64,000 nt of DNA from Lytechinus pictus. Its lineage: Eukaryota > Echinodermata > Echinoidea > Temnopleuroida > Toxopneustidae. The notes beneath the pieces are model-generated. The model saw only the letters and a list, made by a program, of their open reading frames with translations. It did not search any database and was not told the origin of the DNA. Location: assembly GCF_037042905.1 (NCBI RefSeq), contig NC_087253.1, positions 6,577,501 to 6,641,500 of the forward strand. The letters run 5' to 3'. Below, piece by piece: positions 34,628-44,472 of the stretch; the first letter of the stretch is position 1; each line of letters starts with the position of its first letter. A program made the position numbers and the translations under genes.

Positions 34628-35236
34628 TTTAACACCTCACAAATCCCCAATTTAAGAAAAAAATAAGTAATGAATGCATAATCGTTATATATGGTTGAAA
34701 AGAGTATCTTCTCCCAAATGATTTGCTACCATATTTATGTTGTATGTCTCCATGATTGGATAATCAGTAGGTATTCTTTACAGTGATGTGAATTTTGATT
34801 TGCGCCAAAGTAAGGCATGACTGCAATGAATGAATCCAAATGCCACTGATGCCATAGTCCTACATGAGTTGGTAAACAAATTTGCTAATCCCTTTTCAAT
34901 AAAATTAACTTGAGAATTTATACCAAAAAGTGTTAATTAAACAGTTATAATATAAATTACAGAAAAGGTGTTTTGAAATGGATTTTATTGCAACCCTTGT
35001 AGGATTATGACATAATTGACATCTGGATTCATTCATTTGCAGTCATGCCTTACTTTGGCACACATCAAAATTTATATCACTGCAAAGAATACCTCCATGA
35101 CATCCAAGCATTAACACATACCACATAAATACAGTACCAAATTATTTGGGAGAACGTACTCTTTCAGGCCATATATGATAATTATGTGTTCATGACATTT
35201 TTCCCCCTTAAATTGGGGATTGGTGAGGTGTCAACT
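34628..35236. repeat. Long palindromic MITE (ACACCTCACAAATCCCC ends)
   Basis: AACACCTCACAAATCCCCAA at the left is mirrored by TTGGGGATTGGTGAGGTGTC at the right. Arms of more than 200 bp pair (for example GCCAAAGTAAGGCATGACTG against CAGTCATGCCTTACTTTGGC). Confidence 0.85.
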
Positions 35237-35363
35237 TTTTTTTTTATCACCCTGTAGTGCAGCAGACAACAATGTGCTTGGCAAAAGTCTATTGAAGTGA
35301 TTAATTTATTGATTTTATTGTGTAAAGACAATTACATTTTCTATGTTTAATTGGCAATAGTTT

Positions 35364-35812
35364 GGGTTCCATGACATTTGCTCCTGTGATGATTGCCCCT
35401 ACTTAAAATCCACGCATTAAGCCAAAATCTGAACTTCGAACCTAACCCTGACCTTAATCCCATTTGTTTTTCATTTGAATTAAAAACCCAATGGCAATCA
35501 CGTCCTAACCTTTACCTCTTCTCTTTAGAGAAATGATCAGAGGAGCGATTGTGGCAGGAACAAATGTCGCATTCCCATTGGGTGAGAATCTTGATCGAAC
35601 TATCAGAACTGGTGACACAACACTTGTTCCTGCGACAATTGCTTTGGGCTTAATTTTGTCTATGATGTAGGGTTAGGGCTGCTATAGGGTTTTATGCTGG
35701 ATTTAGGGTAGGGTATAGTCACTGTGTTAAACCCAGGGTCAAAGTTGGCCATTCGATAACTGTGTGGAATTTACAGCAGAGCATTTGTCGCCGGAGCAAA
35801 AGTTTTGGAACC
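35364..35812. repeat. MITE with GGTTCCATGACATTTGCTCC ends
   Basis: The left GGTTCCATGACATTTGCTCC is opposed by GGAGCAAAAGTTTTGGAACC at the right. The interior has telomere-like fragments (CCTAACCCTGACC, AGGGTTAGGGC) in opposite orientations. Confidence 0.7.
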
Positions 35813-36690
35813 ATCGGAACTATTTGTCTTCCTTCATCTATTTATTTTTATTCCAAGCAAGATGGCAGAGCACAATAACACTCCATGGTTGGAATGAAAA
35901 TATTTAGAATGAATTTGAGCACCAGCAAATGCCAGAGGATCACCTACGATAATAAATAAAAGACTGTCACGACTCACAAGGCTCACTACATAAGCTGGTA
36001 CACATTTAAAATGACACAATGTAAACATAAGTATGCTAAACTATTTACCTTATTGGATTAGTCCATTACTTCATTATTTATTTACTTCATATATCTGTGA
36101 GAAGGTCATGTTACTATTATGATTAAAGATAGGCTTGCTGTTAATTGATTGTTTTACTAATATTTGTTTCGAGGGGGAAAGTTTTTTATTTGGTATTTTG
36201 ATTTGCCAAATGAACACATTCTTGCCATATTTGTGAATATTTCAGTTCTATTGAATCTTTTCTATTACCTTTAATTTGTACAGGTTGTATATATATCCTA
36301 GATGTATTTTATCCTTAACCAGACTTTTTCTGTGAATATTAGAAAGTTGAAGATTATTTATTGATGAAGGTGTATTGATTGTGGCCATACATCTAAAACA
36401 TTGTGCCAAGAGGATACATCGTTATTTTGTAAACGAAATTTCAGAACGTTTTTGAGAAATGAGATATAGTCACAAAAAATTAATGTATTTTTGAGCAAAG
36501 GAAATAAAAACTTTTTAGACAAGCAACCTTTTGCAGCATATATTTTGTGTCTTATGTTTTAGTTTTTTTTTCTTCTTGTGAAAAATGATAACTTTGGAGA
36601 CATGATGTTCTCACAATTCCCAGGGAAGGAAGCACCTTTGGAATATTGCTATAGTACATGACCAGAAAAAAAATAGAATAGAGGGGTTGG
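35813..36690. other. AT-rich intergenic sequence, nothing recognised
   Basis: No exon, RNA gene or repeat end is supported. Confidence 0.35.
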
Positions 36691-36691
36691 T

Positions 36692-36912
36692 GTGTCTACC
36701 AGCGTGTATGGCTTAGTTGGTCGAGCCTCTGTCTCACAACTGGGAGGTTGAGACTTCAAGCTGCTGCAGAGTTGGACCAAAAATATATTAAAAGATGTAA
36801 GAGGGGACTTGCTGCTACCCTGTTTGGCATTCAATGATTCAAGGGATGGAGCAACATGGATCTGGTGCAGCACTATGGCTGCTGGTCCCAGGACCAAATG
36901 GACAAATAAATT
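36692..36912 (+). repeat. Possible tRNA-derived SINE
   Basis: GTGTATGGCTTAGTTGGTCG followed by GAGCCTCTGTCTCACAACTG and GGGAGGTTGAGACTTCAAGC resembles a decayed tRNA head with A- and B-box spacing. It is a different family from the other SINEs. There is no closed cloverleaf. Confidence 0.45.
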
Positions 36913-37225
36913 TTCAGAGTATATCCATTTCAGATTTCTATTTTGAACAATATGGATTTTCATTTCCTTTTTAAAAGCTTTGAGATGTGAAGGGCATGTG
37001 CTGCATTTAGATTGATGAAATGACAAAATAAGAAAAAGTGCAATACTTTGTTGTTGAAGTTGGATGCCATAATATTTCTGAGCCTTATCAACCCATGTGT
37101 CATTTCTGTGTGCATTCTCTTGAATTTTAAAAGACCAAGAATTAGTTACTTATGGGCATGTCATGTTGGGGTTGCATTTGTTATTTAGGGGTTATTAGGC
37201 CTACTTCTCAAACACATTAACCATA

Positions 37226-37467
37226 CACTGCAAAAACTCCGGTGTTGATTTAACACCAGCCCGGAATCTATGTATGTCCACACCAGAGAAGTATTGAAAC
37301 AACACCAGTTTGGAATCAAACCGATGCTGTGTTAGTACTAATTGGTGTTGTATAAACACCTTTCTGGTGTTAGACCAAAACGAAACTGGTGTTGTTTAAC
37401 ACTTCTCTGGTGTGGACATATATAGATTCCGGGCTGGTGTTAAATCAACACCGGAGTTTTTGCAGTG
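37226..37467. repeat. Palindromic MITE CACTGCAAAAACTCC, copy 1
   Basis: CACTGCAAAAACTCCGGTGT at the left and ACACCGGAGTTTTTGCAGTG at the right are perfect inverted repeats flanked by TA. Most of its 242 bp are self-complementary. It ends 25 bp from the minus-gene stop codon and so probably lies in that gene's 3' UTR. Confidence 0.9.
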
Positions 37468-37491
37468 TACAATCTGTGAACTGGGTCTACA

Positions 37492-38036
37492 TTAGACAGC
37501 CAAGACCTTGGCCATCAAAGTTGTGTACCGCTCAATGTCGTACACTCGTAATGTGCTATAAAAGAGGCAATGCATCTCGCCAGAAAGCGTCCTCACAGTG
37601 AAGGGGAGAACGCTGCTGAGGTTCCCTTGGGCATACAGCAGCACTTTATTCTGCGTAGGGTCAGTCCTAGGTCCTGGGATCCAGAGATCGACTTCCTGGT
37701 ACGGTTTGGAAAGATTATGGAAAACACGAATGTCATTCACATTTGAATGGCTTTCGTCGAGTAAGGGAGATGTGGCCACAGTGAGAATTTCGATTCCATC
37801 CTGATCACCAAGCTTGCCTAACGTGTCAAACTGGTAGATGGTCATCGATAGGGTGCTTCCTTTGGGCGTGGTGATGTTCCACATGGTGATGATGAATTCA
37901 CTTTGCCGAAGTTCACAGTCGGTCGAGAGGACAAGTTGAGGTATCCCAAGATAGAACCGGTCAAGGACCGTTATGTTATACTGAATATTATCCAGTGTAG
38001 GTTGTTGAAACGAATTATCGTAGTAAACATCAAAAT
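37492..38036 (-). CDS. Paralog 1, exon 5: CUB-like terminal exon
   Basis: The acceptor TTTTAATTGCCAG ends at 38037 on minus. The exon enters in phase 1 (completing Asp) and ends TAA at 37492-37494. It encodes 181 residues with a CUB-like beta-strand pattern: CELRQSEFIITMWNITTPKG, then LSMTIYQFDTLG. This matches CFWNINAPDGKVITIMLYAF in the paralog at 55762-56324. Only two cysteines are present, fewer than in classical CUB domains, so it is CUB-like rather than certain. Confidence 0.78.
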
Positions 38037-41000
38037 CTGGCAATTAAAACAAAGGAAGGTTATTTCTTCTTTTGTGAGAACACTCGCTTCATTTCCACTC
38101 TGTTTTAGTACAGCTAAGTTAGCACAAGTGTTCTAGCATGAAATTGCTACATACTTTTTTCATCCATATCATTTGGCATTGGTGGGGAAGCAGATATATT
38201 TTTTAGTACAGTGTAACACCATAATTTGGTCAAGCTTAAAAATCGGTGTTCACCAAAACAATACTCTCTTTCAACGACGCAACTTTATGTTGTCAGACAA
38301 GATATGGTATTAACTCTCGGGAGATGTATGTGGCCAATTGGAAATATTGCATCGTTGTTACAGCTTAAGCTGAAATGGCGTTTCCACCAGAATGATTTTT
38401 GCCAGTAAATATAATTTAATCAGGAAAGTGGTTTACGGTACTCCATGTTGTACACTGCAAAAACTCCGCTGTTGATTTAACACTAGCCCAGAATCTATGT
38501 CCACACCAGAGAAGTATTGAAACAACACCAGTTTGGAATCAAAATGACGCTGTTTTAATACTAATTGGTGTTGTACAAACACCTATCTGGTGTTAGACCA
38601 AAACGAAACTGGTGTTGTGTAACACTTCTCTGATGTAGACATATATAGATTCCGGGATGGTGTTAAATCAACACTTAAGTTTTTGCAGTGTAAGTCCTGG
38701 AAGGACTAAGAAAAATGGATAAAGATAGAGGTGAAATAGCCGAGAAAATGGAAGGTTGGAGGGTTGGGTATTCTTATCGGAAATCAGTGTTTTCGTTTAG
38801 GGCTGTTACCCAGAAAAAGTCGAGAGACTTGAGTAGTTGGAAAGATCACAGAAGGTTGGCTTGAGTCGGTGATCAGTGGAGTTGCAGGGCAGGAGAGTAG
38901 ACTGAATATTGTGGGGAGGTTGACTGCTCTTCGTCTTCTTCCCCTATCCACTGTCTTATTCCTACTGGGATACACCGCATGTGGCCGTATTCTGAACTCA
39001 GGTCTAACTTAAACTCTGGTCTAAATTTGTGGTTTAACTATGGAAAGCCAATTGTAAGAAAAGTCTTCAAAGCAGTACAAGCTCAATTTTCAAGCTCCAC
39101 TCTGACTTAGGTCTGTCATTACTGCCTGGAAATATTAACTCAATCAGTTTTCTTTGCATCTGTATCATATTGAAAGAGCACTGTGAAGAGTAGAAACATA
39201 ACGATGTAAACAACATCTTGATGATGTTTATGGCTTTCCATAATTTTAGCACAAAGTTACACCATGGTGTAAGTTCAACCCGACTTGAGAATACGGACCA
39301 TGGTGTACCGTAAACCACTTCTGCGTCTGTCCGTACCACCATGCGAACCTTCGAACCTCATCTAAACAAGACTTGTGTCGTGAATATAATGTTCTGTTAC
39401 TATGGTTCGTCACTTCATGAGGGTGTTTCATCAAAATATATTTACAAACAATCATTCCCTGATTGTTGCCATAGTAAAAGAGATGGGTGATTCTCGGCGA
39501 ATCAAAACCATGAATTATTGGGACTGCCTGAGCTGACAATTTAGTCAATGTCGACATCTGTCATGAAACGGTCCCGATATGAAAAACCCTCTTGTGAGAC
39601 TTGTGTTTTTATTCTCCTCCAAATTTGTACCCTGAGCATCAATTTGCAAGGCAAATTCTTTTCTTTTCAGAGTTTTTGTACATCTTGTCCAGTTATGAGC
39701 CCTTCGCATTTTTTGGGACAAGTGCTCTACTAATGAGCTATTTGATGGTAGATTCCTATCACTATCATGAAAGGGTAACATTTCGGTGTCCATTTACCTT
39801 GTTCGCAAAATTCTCCAAAGAAGCAGGGATCGCAGATACAGTAGAACCCTATTGTTAGGTCATCATGGCACGTTCCTCCGTAGGCACAAGGATTCAAATA
39901 GCACATTGATCCTGTATTGGAGAATGTAAAATAAATATAAGTGTTATTTGGAGAATTCTGTAAAAGCAAGGGTCGAAAAAAGACAGAATCTTATGGTTGG
40001 ATCACCATGACCACGTTTCTTCATACAATGATGTGCTTAGCATATAAGTTGGAGTGTCTTTCCTATGTTCCTGGTCAAACTTGAACTATAGTATACAAAG
40101 ACCAGATTTTGAACTACTTTGATGGAAATAAAAGCAATGGAATATGATTACAGCATGCAAGAAAGAGTCATCGTTGTTGTCTTCCAAGTTTCACATCTTT
40201 AAAACAGCACAGACTTGTTATGATGAAACTTGCTATTTCCTTGCCTGTCCTGGCTTCAGTGTTTCTGTTGGTTCCTTCACGTGGATCAACAGACAATTTC
40301 AACCTACCATACAGGTACACCAAAGGATTTCATGTCACTGATATTGTCTGTAGCGACTTCGACCGAATATGCAGTGAAGGTGATGTTGATCTTCATCATT
40401 TTGGTTTTCTTCTTGTTGTTTCCCATCCGTATATGAGCAGACGCAGTATCTTGGCGTGTGATCTTGTCTTGAATCTGGTTGATGCTGCATGTGTGACAAG
40501 AGCGCCACATTGGTGAAGTCGACAAGTCGGCGTTGCTCAGATTTCCCCAGACAATCCACTGTCTGCATTCGTTCGTGCCTGGTTACCAGGAGAAATCAAA
40601 AGTTGACAGCAAACGCTTCACTTCTAGGTTTTCTTACAGCAGGCCTGCGTGGGCATTCCAGCAACTCATTTTCTGGCGCGGCTGGTAAATGATTACTTTT
40701 TGGGACACCAAAGTGCCTCATTAACTTCAAAAGCGATTTACTGTCAAATGCCTTCTCATAAACCAGTGGATGTAAGGAGTAAAGAATCCCATCCAAGGGA
40801 CTGCTCCAAAATTGTGCGTAGTCCGCCAATTTACAATGCACATGATCTGTTCCTGTGAGAACTTGCCAGTTTGTCCCGGAGCTTGGCGGTTAACTGCATC
40901 CTTCCCTTACAACGCGGTTAAGAACCTTGCCCTTGGCTTGGAAGATTGTAAATCTCCTACAGCTCTTGCATTCCCTTAGGACCCTACAGTAGCTCGATGA

Positions 41001-43147
41001 CGATAATTTTATTCTTCTGAGCTGGGATATCCTTCCTCTCCAAGATCTCACTATAGGAACTCTCTGGCGCGTTGGCTACTGCTTCTGTGATGTCAGGTAG
41101 TGCTTCATGAAGAGGTTAGTTTATCATCTTCTTGAAATGTTATGTCAGTTGGTCCTATATATCCTGTTGCCAATTGGTTATCCATGTCCTGCAATGGCCT
41201 GTTTATTTATTTAATCTTCTCGTCAGCTTCTTTGCCACTTGGTACGATACCTTCCGTTTCTCTTCTTTTTTTCGATGCTCATTTTTCTCTCCTCTTCTCA
41301 CTTATCAGCTGTGTATTCTTGCGCTCTTGTGTTAGCTGCTCTTGTTCATTCAGTTCATTCTGAGGACAGACGTTTTCCCCTACCGAGCTTCCATATTACA
41401 GATGGTATCTGCACATCCCTTGAGTTCAGACTTCTTCATAACAACTTCATCACGTGTCAGGTCAAGAATTCAAGGTATCCTGGTGTGCTGCTTTTGGTTC
41501 TCAAAGTCTGTTGCAGTATTTTGTCAGCTCTTGTATTGTTTGTAACCTGTTGGCAGGGCTGATCCGTCAAATTTCTTAGGCGGCAAATCTTTTGAAGTCG
41601 ATAATTGTTTTGATTTTGTCTCCTTTTTTTTTTTTTGCTTTTCGAAACTCTCGATAGGCAAATGTCAACCCATTCTAAAACAATTTCGGAGAAGGTCAAC
41701 CCCTTCCCAAATATTTTGCAACATAAACACTTACTTGTTATTTGACAAATCTTTCCTTCGTAGTTCTCCTCACAGTCGCACGAAAATCCGTCCGGACTCT
41801 CGCTGCAGCTTCCTCCGTTTAAACAAGGAGAAGAAAGGCATGCTGAAATTCAGGGAAATAGTAAAAGCGATTTAGAAAATATGATTGGCACTCATTAATA
41901 CTGAAATCGAAGTGAGGATTTTTTTTTTTTTTTGGGGGGGGGGGAGTGCCCGGGGGGTCTGCTTAGGCAGAAGAGGAGAAGATAGTCATGACGTAGGGAG
42001 GGCACACTTTACAGTTTTCTTTTTCCAATTCCCAACAGGTCATCTGTATGTTGTAGATTAAATTTTTTTTAATGTTATTACTTTCTTCTTATTTTATATT
42101 TATTATTATTATCATTATTGTTATTATTTATGTACTTACTATTTAGTTTGTTTCATATTTGTTAATTATTTATTTCTATATTTCAGGAGGTGGGTGCAGT
42201 GTTTTTCTTTTCTAATAAAGGAATTATAACCGATAAATTCCACTCCTACCCCCTTCCCCCGAGAAATTAAAAATTATGTTTACCTGGAAGTGTGCAATGT
42301 AGATTAATGGTACTCCCTTTCCTTACAAGTGAGGACCCTGACATGCGCCCGCCGAGTTCTGCCAAGTATTTTAGCACCAAGTGGATCGACTCGCCACGGG
42401 TGGTATGAAGAAATGGGCACGTTAGGTTTTGGTTTAGGCAAGGTACGATTTCCATTTCTCTCTGGGCATGGATTATTCCTACAAGTGAACACACAAACCA
42501 ACCAAACTTTCGTTAGCTAAAGGCAATGACTCAAGTATTGATTTCGAATGTCAGAATTTAAGTATTCGGTTATTACCAATATTACCAATGTGACATCAGA
42601 TTATAAAGAATGTAACTGGAATTTGAAGTTCACCCATTAAAAAAAGTTTATTGTTAAAGTAGCAGAAACAATAATAACAAGTTTTGATTATTTTAGGATA
42701 ATCCATCAAAGATTTTTAAAAGTTTTTTAGATTTTTTTTCATTGTGACGTCTGGTGCGAGCAGTTTCCCTTTATATCGCTTAGTAAAAAACCAACAAAAT
42801 GGCTTTAAAAAATGAAAATGTTTCTTAGCGTACCTTCAGTACACTCTTGAAAAAAATAGTCTTCATGGACCATTCAGCAATTGAAATGTATGTATTTTTC
42901 TGTTACACAACATATGGTCCAGCTGCTCGCACAGTATATGACGCCAGAGGTCAAAAAGTTAAAATTCTAATAACTTGTTTAATCTTTGATAGATTATCCT
43001 CAAACCTTCACCGATATTTTTAATCTTGTCTGTTTTTTACGATTTTTTTTTCAGAGTTAACTCCAGCTTTAATTATTTCAACTTACCAATAAATGCCCAG
43101 ATGTACATCAGAATAAGCATGTATGAAGTTTCAAAATTTGGTTCCAT
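37492..43147 (-). CDS. Secreted X-EGF-EGF-CUB-like protein, complete (paralog 1)
   Basis: Minus-strand gene in five exons: 43147-43087, 42478-42284, 41842-41735, 39911-39798 and 38036-37492. All four introns are GT-AG and phase 1, and the joined frame is 1023 nt (340 aa plus stop). Order: signal peptide (about 1-26, core MLILMYIWAFIG, likely cut after HAQ), X domain (about 27-85) with three cysteines, canonical EGF (about 86-121), seven-cysteine EGF (about 122-159), CUB-like region (160-340). There is no membrane segment after the signal and no evident GPI signal, so a secreted protein is expected. Possible N-glycosylation sites include NLTC, NITV, NITT, NLSK and NLSS. It is the divergent neighbour of the plus-strand gene starting at 44409. 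I know no named family with this order; function unknown. Confidence 0.82.
38453..38690. repeat. Palindromic MITE CACTGCAAAAACTCC, copy 2
   Basis: It has the same ends as 37226-37467 (CACTGCAAAAACTCC and AAGTTTTTGCAGTG) with TA flanks and slightly more divergence. The two copies bracket the CUB-like exon of paralog 1. Confidence 0.88.
38982..39299. repeat. Palindromic MITE (GGCCGTATTCTGAACTCAG ends)
   Basis: The left TGGCCGTATTCTGAACTCAG and right CTTGAGAATACGGACCA are inverted. It is the second copy of the family at 20258-20575 and lies in an intron of paralog 1. Confidence 0.75.
39798..39911 (-). CDS. Paralog 1, exon 4: seven-cysteine EGF-like domain
   Basis: The acceptor CTCCAATACAG and donor GAACAAG|GTAAAT (minus) bound 114 nt, phase 1-1. 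The domain has Cys at CYLNPCAYGGTC, then FYCICDPCFFGEFCEQ. The C-x4-C-x5-C-x9-C-x-C frame is EGF, with one extra Cys in the last loop (DPC). The same extra Cys is in the other two genes. Confidence 0.85.
40140..41110 (-). pseudogene. LINE reverse-transcriptase fragment, decayed
   Basis: Minus-strand frames with stops and frameshifts give, in order, GKVLNRVV, then LVYEKAFDSKSLLKLMRHFG, then LVDFTNVALLSHMQHQ, NNKKKTKMMKINIT and RCETWKTTTM. These are the successive landmarks of non-LTR retrotransposon RT: the YEKAFDS palm strand, a degenerate FADD-type site, and the CETW region. It lies in an intron of paralog 1, same strand, and is inactive. Confidence 0.8.
41735..41842 (-). CDS. Paralog 1, exon 3: canonical EGF domain
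   Basis: On minus, acceptor GAATTTCAG and donor ATAACAA|GTAAGT bound 108 nt, phase 1-1. The product CLSSPCLNGGSCSESPDGF followed by SCDCEENYEGKICQIT has six cysteines with EGF spacing. It has no ATG. Its start resembles the first EGF (CLSSPC) and its end the second EGF (CQI) of the plus-strand paralogs. Confidence 0.88.
42284..42478 (-). CDS. Paralog 1, exon 2: X domain
   Basis: On minus, acceptor GTTCACTTGTAG and donor ACTTCCAG|GTAAAC bound 195 nt, phase 1-1. It encodes GIIHAQREMEIVPC, then LTCPFLHTTRGESIHLVLKY, then INLHCTLP. By position and the pattern of paired N-terminal cysteines plus one near the C-terminal end, it corresponds to exons 45036-45242 and 60800-61006, but it is 12 nt shorter and far diverged. 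No known family was recognised. Confidence 0.75.
42612..43072. repeat. MITE (AGTTCACCC/GAGCAG family) in intron 1 of paralog 1
   Basis: The arms are TGACGTCTGGTGCGAGCAG and CTGCTCGCACAGTATATGAC, plus the outer GGATAATCCATCAAAGAT and ATCTTTGATAGATTATCC. They are inverted. The element ends about 10 bp from the exon-1 donor of paralog 1. Confidence 0.7.
43087..43147 (-). CDS. Paralog 1, exon 1: signal peptide
   Basis: The minus-strand ATG at 43147 opens 20 codons plus one base before donor ATTG|GTAAGT (GT at 43086). MEPNFETSY is followed by MLILMYIWAFI. Joined in phase to the next exon it continues GIIHAQ, a textbook n/h/c signal peptide. No acidic or charged residue interrupts the hydrophobic core. 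This start was chosen because it supplies the expected phase 1 and secretion signal. Confidence 0.78.
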
Positions 43148-44408
43148 TGTCGTGAATGTGGACTACCTAGAGTATTCTTTATTAATAGGCGCTAACACCA
43201 TGGACAAGTTTGTTGAGTTACAACCGTGAAAAAACAAGATCATCGGCATAATACGGTTGGTGGTCACTAAATTCAAGTTCATTACCTAGCTGCCATCCAA
43301 CGCTTGATCCCTTCACGTAAATAGACAGTTTGACCACTCCAAATACGTGAGATTGTGACTGTTTCATGGTGACAGCAAACAAATTCACTCGTTTTATTAA
43401 TTATTTATTTCTTCTTACACCCACAGAACGCTGTTTTCTTTCTATTATATTTCACGTAATCCCTAAAAAGTTTATTGGCTTTATTTTGAAAGCCCCTCCC
43501 CCCCCCCCCCAATTATATAAAGTTAATAATAATTCACCATTAAAATTAGCCAGCAGATTCTTATATATATATATATTCAGACCTGAAACAGTATTCGGAA
43601 CTGAAAAGGGACACATTTTAACATGTTTAAGGAATGTATGTAGGAATTCATGAAGAACATAGTATCTCACTAGTCAAATAGTTATAATAAAGGCTTAAAA
43701 AATCTGATATTGAGGCCTAAAAATTAAAACATTTAAAATCATGAAGACCTTCCATATCAAATTACTAAATGCGAGCACGCGAAGCGCTCGCAATTTCTTT
43801 TTAATTATACCTTCAAACCTAAAAAGGAAAGTTTCTAAGCACTCTTATGTATGCCCCTGACAAGACTTCTCCTTATTCCTGTTTGCAAACAATAACTTTC
43901 TTTGGTGTCCTATTTATAATGTATCTCTCCCGCAGTTCCCTTGCAAATTTGCCCCATTTTTTCCATGTTTCTAGAGAGGGCTTTGTGTCATGCATGCCTT
44001 TTCACCTCCAAATTGCTTTGAAACGTCACGAATCTAATTTTTTGTTTAACCCTTGTCCTGGTGCCATCGGTCCACTTTCATTAAAGAGAAACGTGAGACA
44101 GGAAAGGTTAGAGTAGGCCTATTAGAGCGTAACCATGGTCACTATTGAATGATATCGGAATTCTCGCCTTTAATTGGCTGATAGAAAAGAGAAGTTATTA
44201 ATCTTTTATCAGTAACTGATATGGAAAAAACGCGAACGTTGACCATCTAATATATATTACATTAGTTTTATCTTCATCTTTCAAATAAGTTGCCAATATT
44301 CTCCCCGATTCAAAAGATAAAATTATTTAATATAGGGTATATAAACCTGAACTTCATTTTCAAGAAATTTCATCCATTAACACTGTTTTACGCAAAAGCA
44401 GGTTCATC
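43148..44408. promoter_or_regulatory. Divergent intergenic region between paralogs 1 and 2
   Basis: 1.26 kb separates the minus-strand start codon (43147) from the plus-strand one (44409), so regulatory sequence may be shared. It includes a C tract (43495-43510), a short TATATATA run (43563-43575) and GCGAGCACGCGAAGCGCTCGC near 43770, which looks like a repeat palindrome. A TATA box lies on the plus side. Confidence 0.5.
44338..44345 (+). promoter_or_regulatory. TATA box of paralog 2
   Basis: TATATAAA lies 71 bp upstream of the signal-peptide ATG at 44409. This would place transcription start near 44370, with a 5' UTR of about 40 nt. Confidence 0.5.
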
Positions 44409-44472
44409 ATGTTTATTGGAGATTTGAAATCTGTCTTATTTCTTTTCAGCCATCTGTATATTCAAGTCACAC
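44409..44472 (+). CDS. Paralog 2, exon 1: signal peptide
   Basis: The ATG at 44409 opens 21 codons plus one base before donor GTCACAC|GTATGT. MFIGDLK is followed by SVLFLFSHLYIQVT; the split codon completes His and the next residue is Cys. The phase and hydrophobic core match the first exon of paralog 1, and a TATA box lies upstream. Confidence 0.75.

Noticed and set aside
40220-40516. Plus-strand frame starting MMKLAISLPVLASVFLLVPS that looks like a signal-peptide exon with a GTACAC donor
   Set aside because: It is antisense to a recognisable LINE reverse-transcriptase relic (KSVLF, CETWKTTTM on minus), and no partner exon in phase was convincing.
43026-43229. Plus-strand frame resembling a short CUB-like exon after a T-rich AG acceptor
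   Set aside because: Its start lies in a MITE arm, and the same bases on minus give a better explanation: the signal-peptide exon of paralog 1 with a perfect GTAAGT donor.
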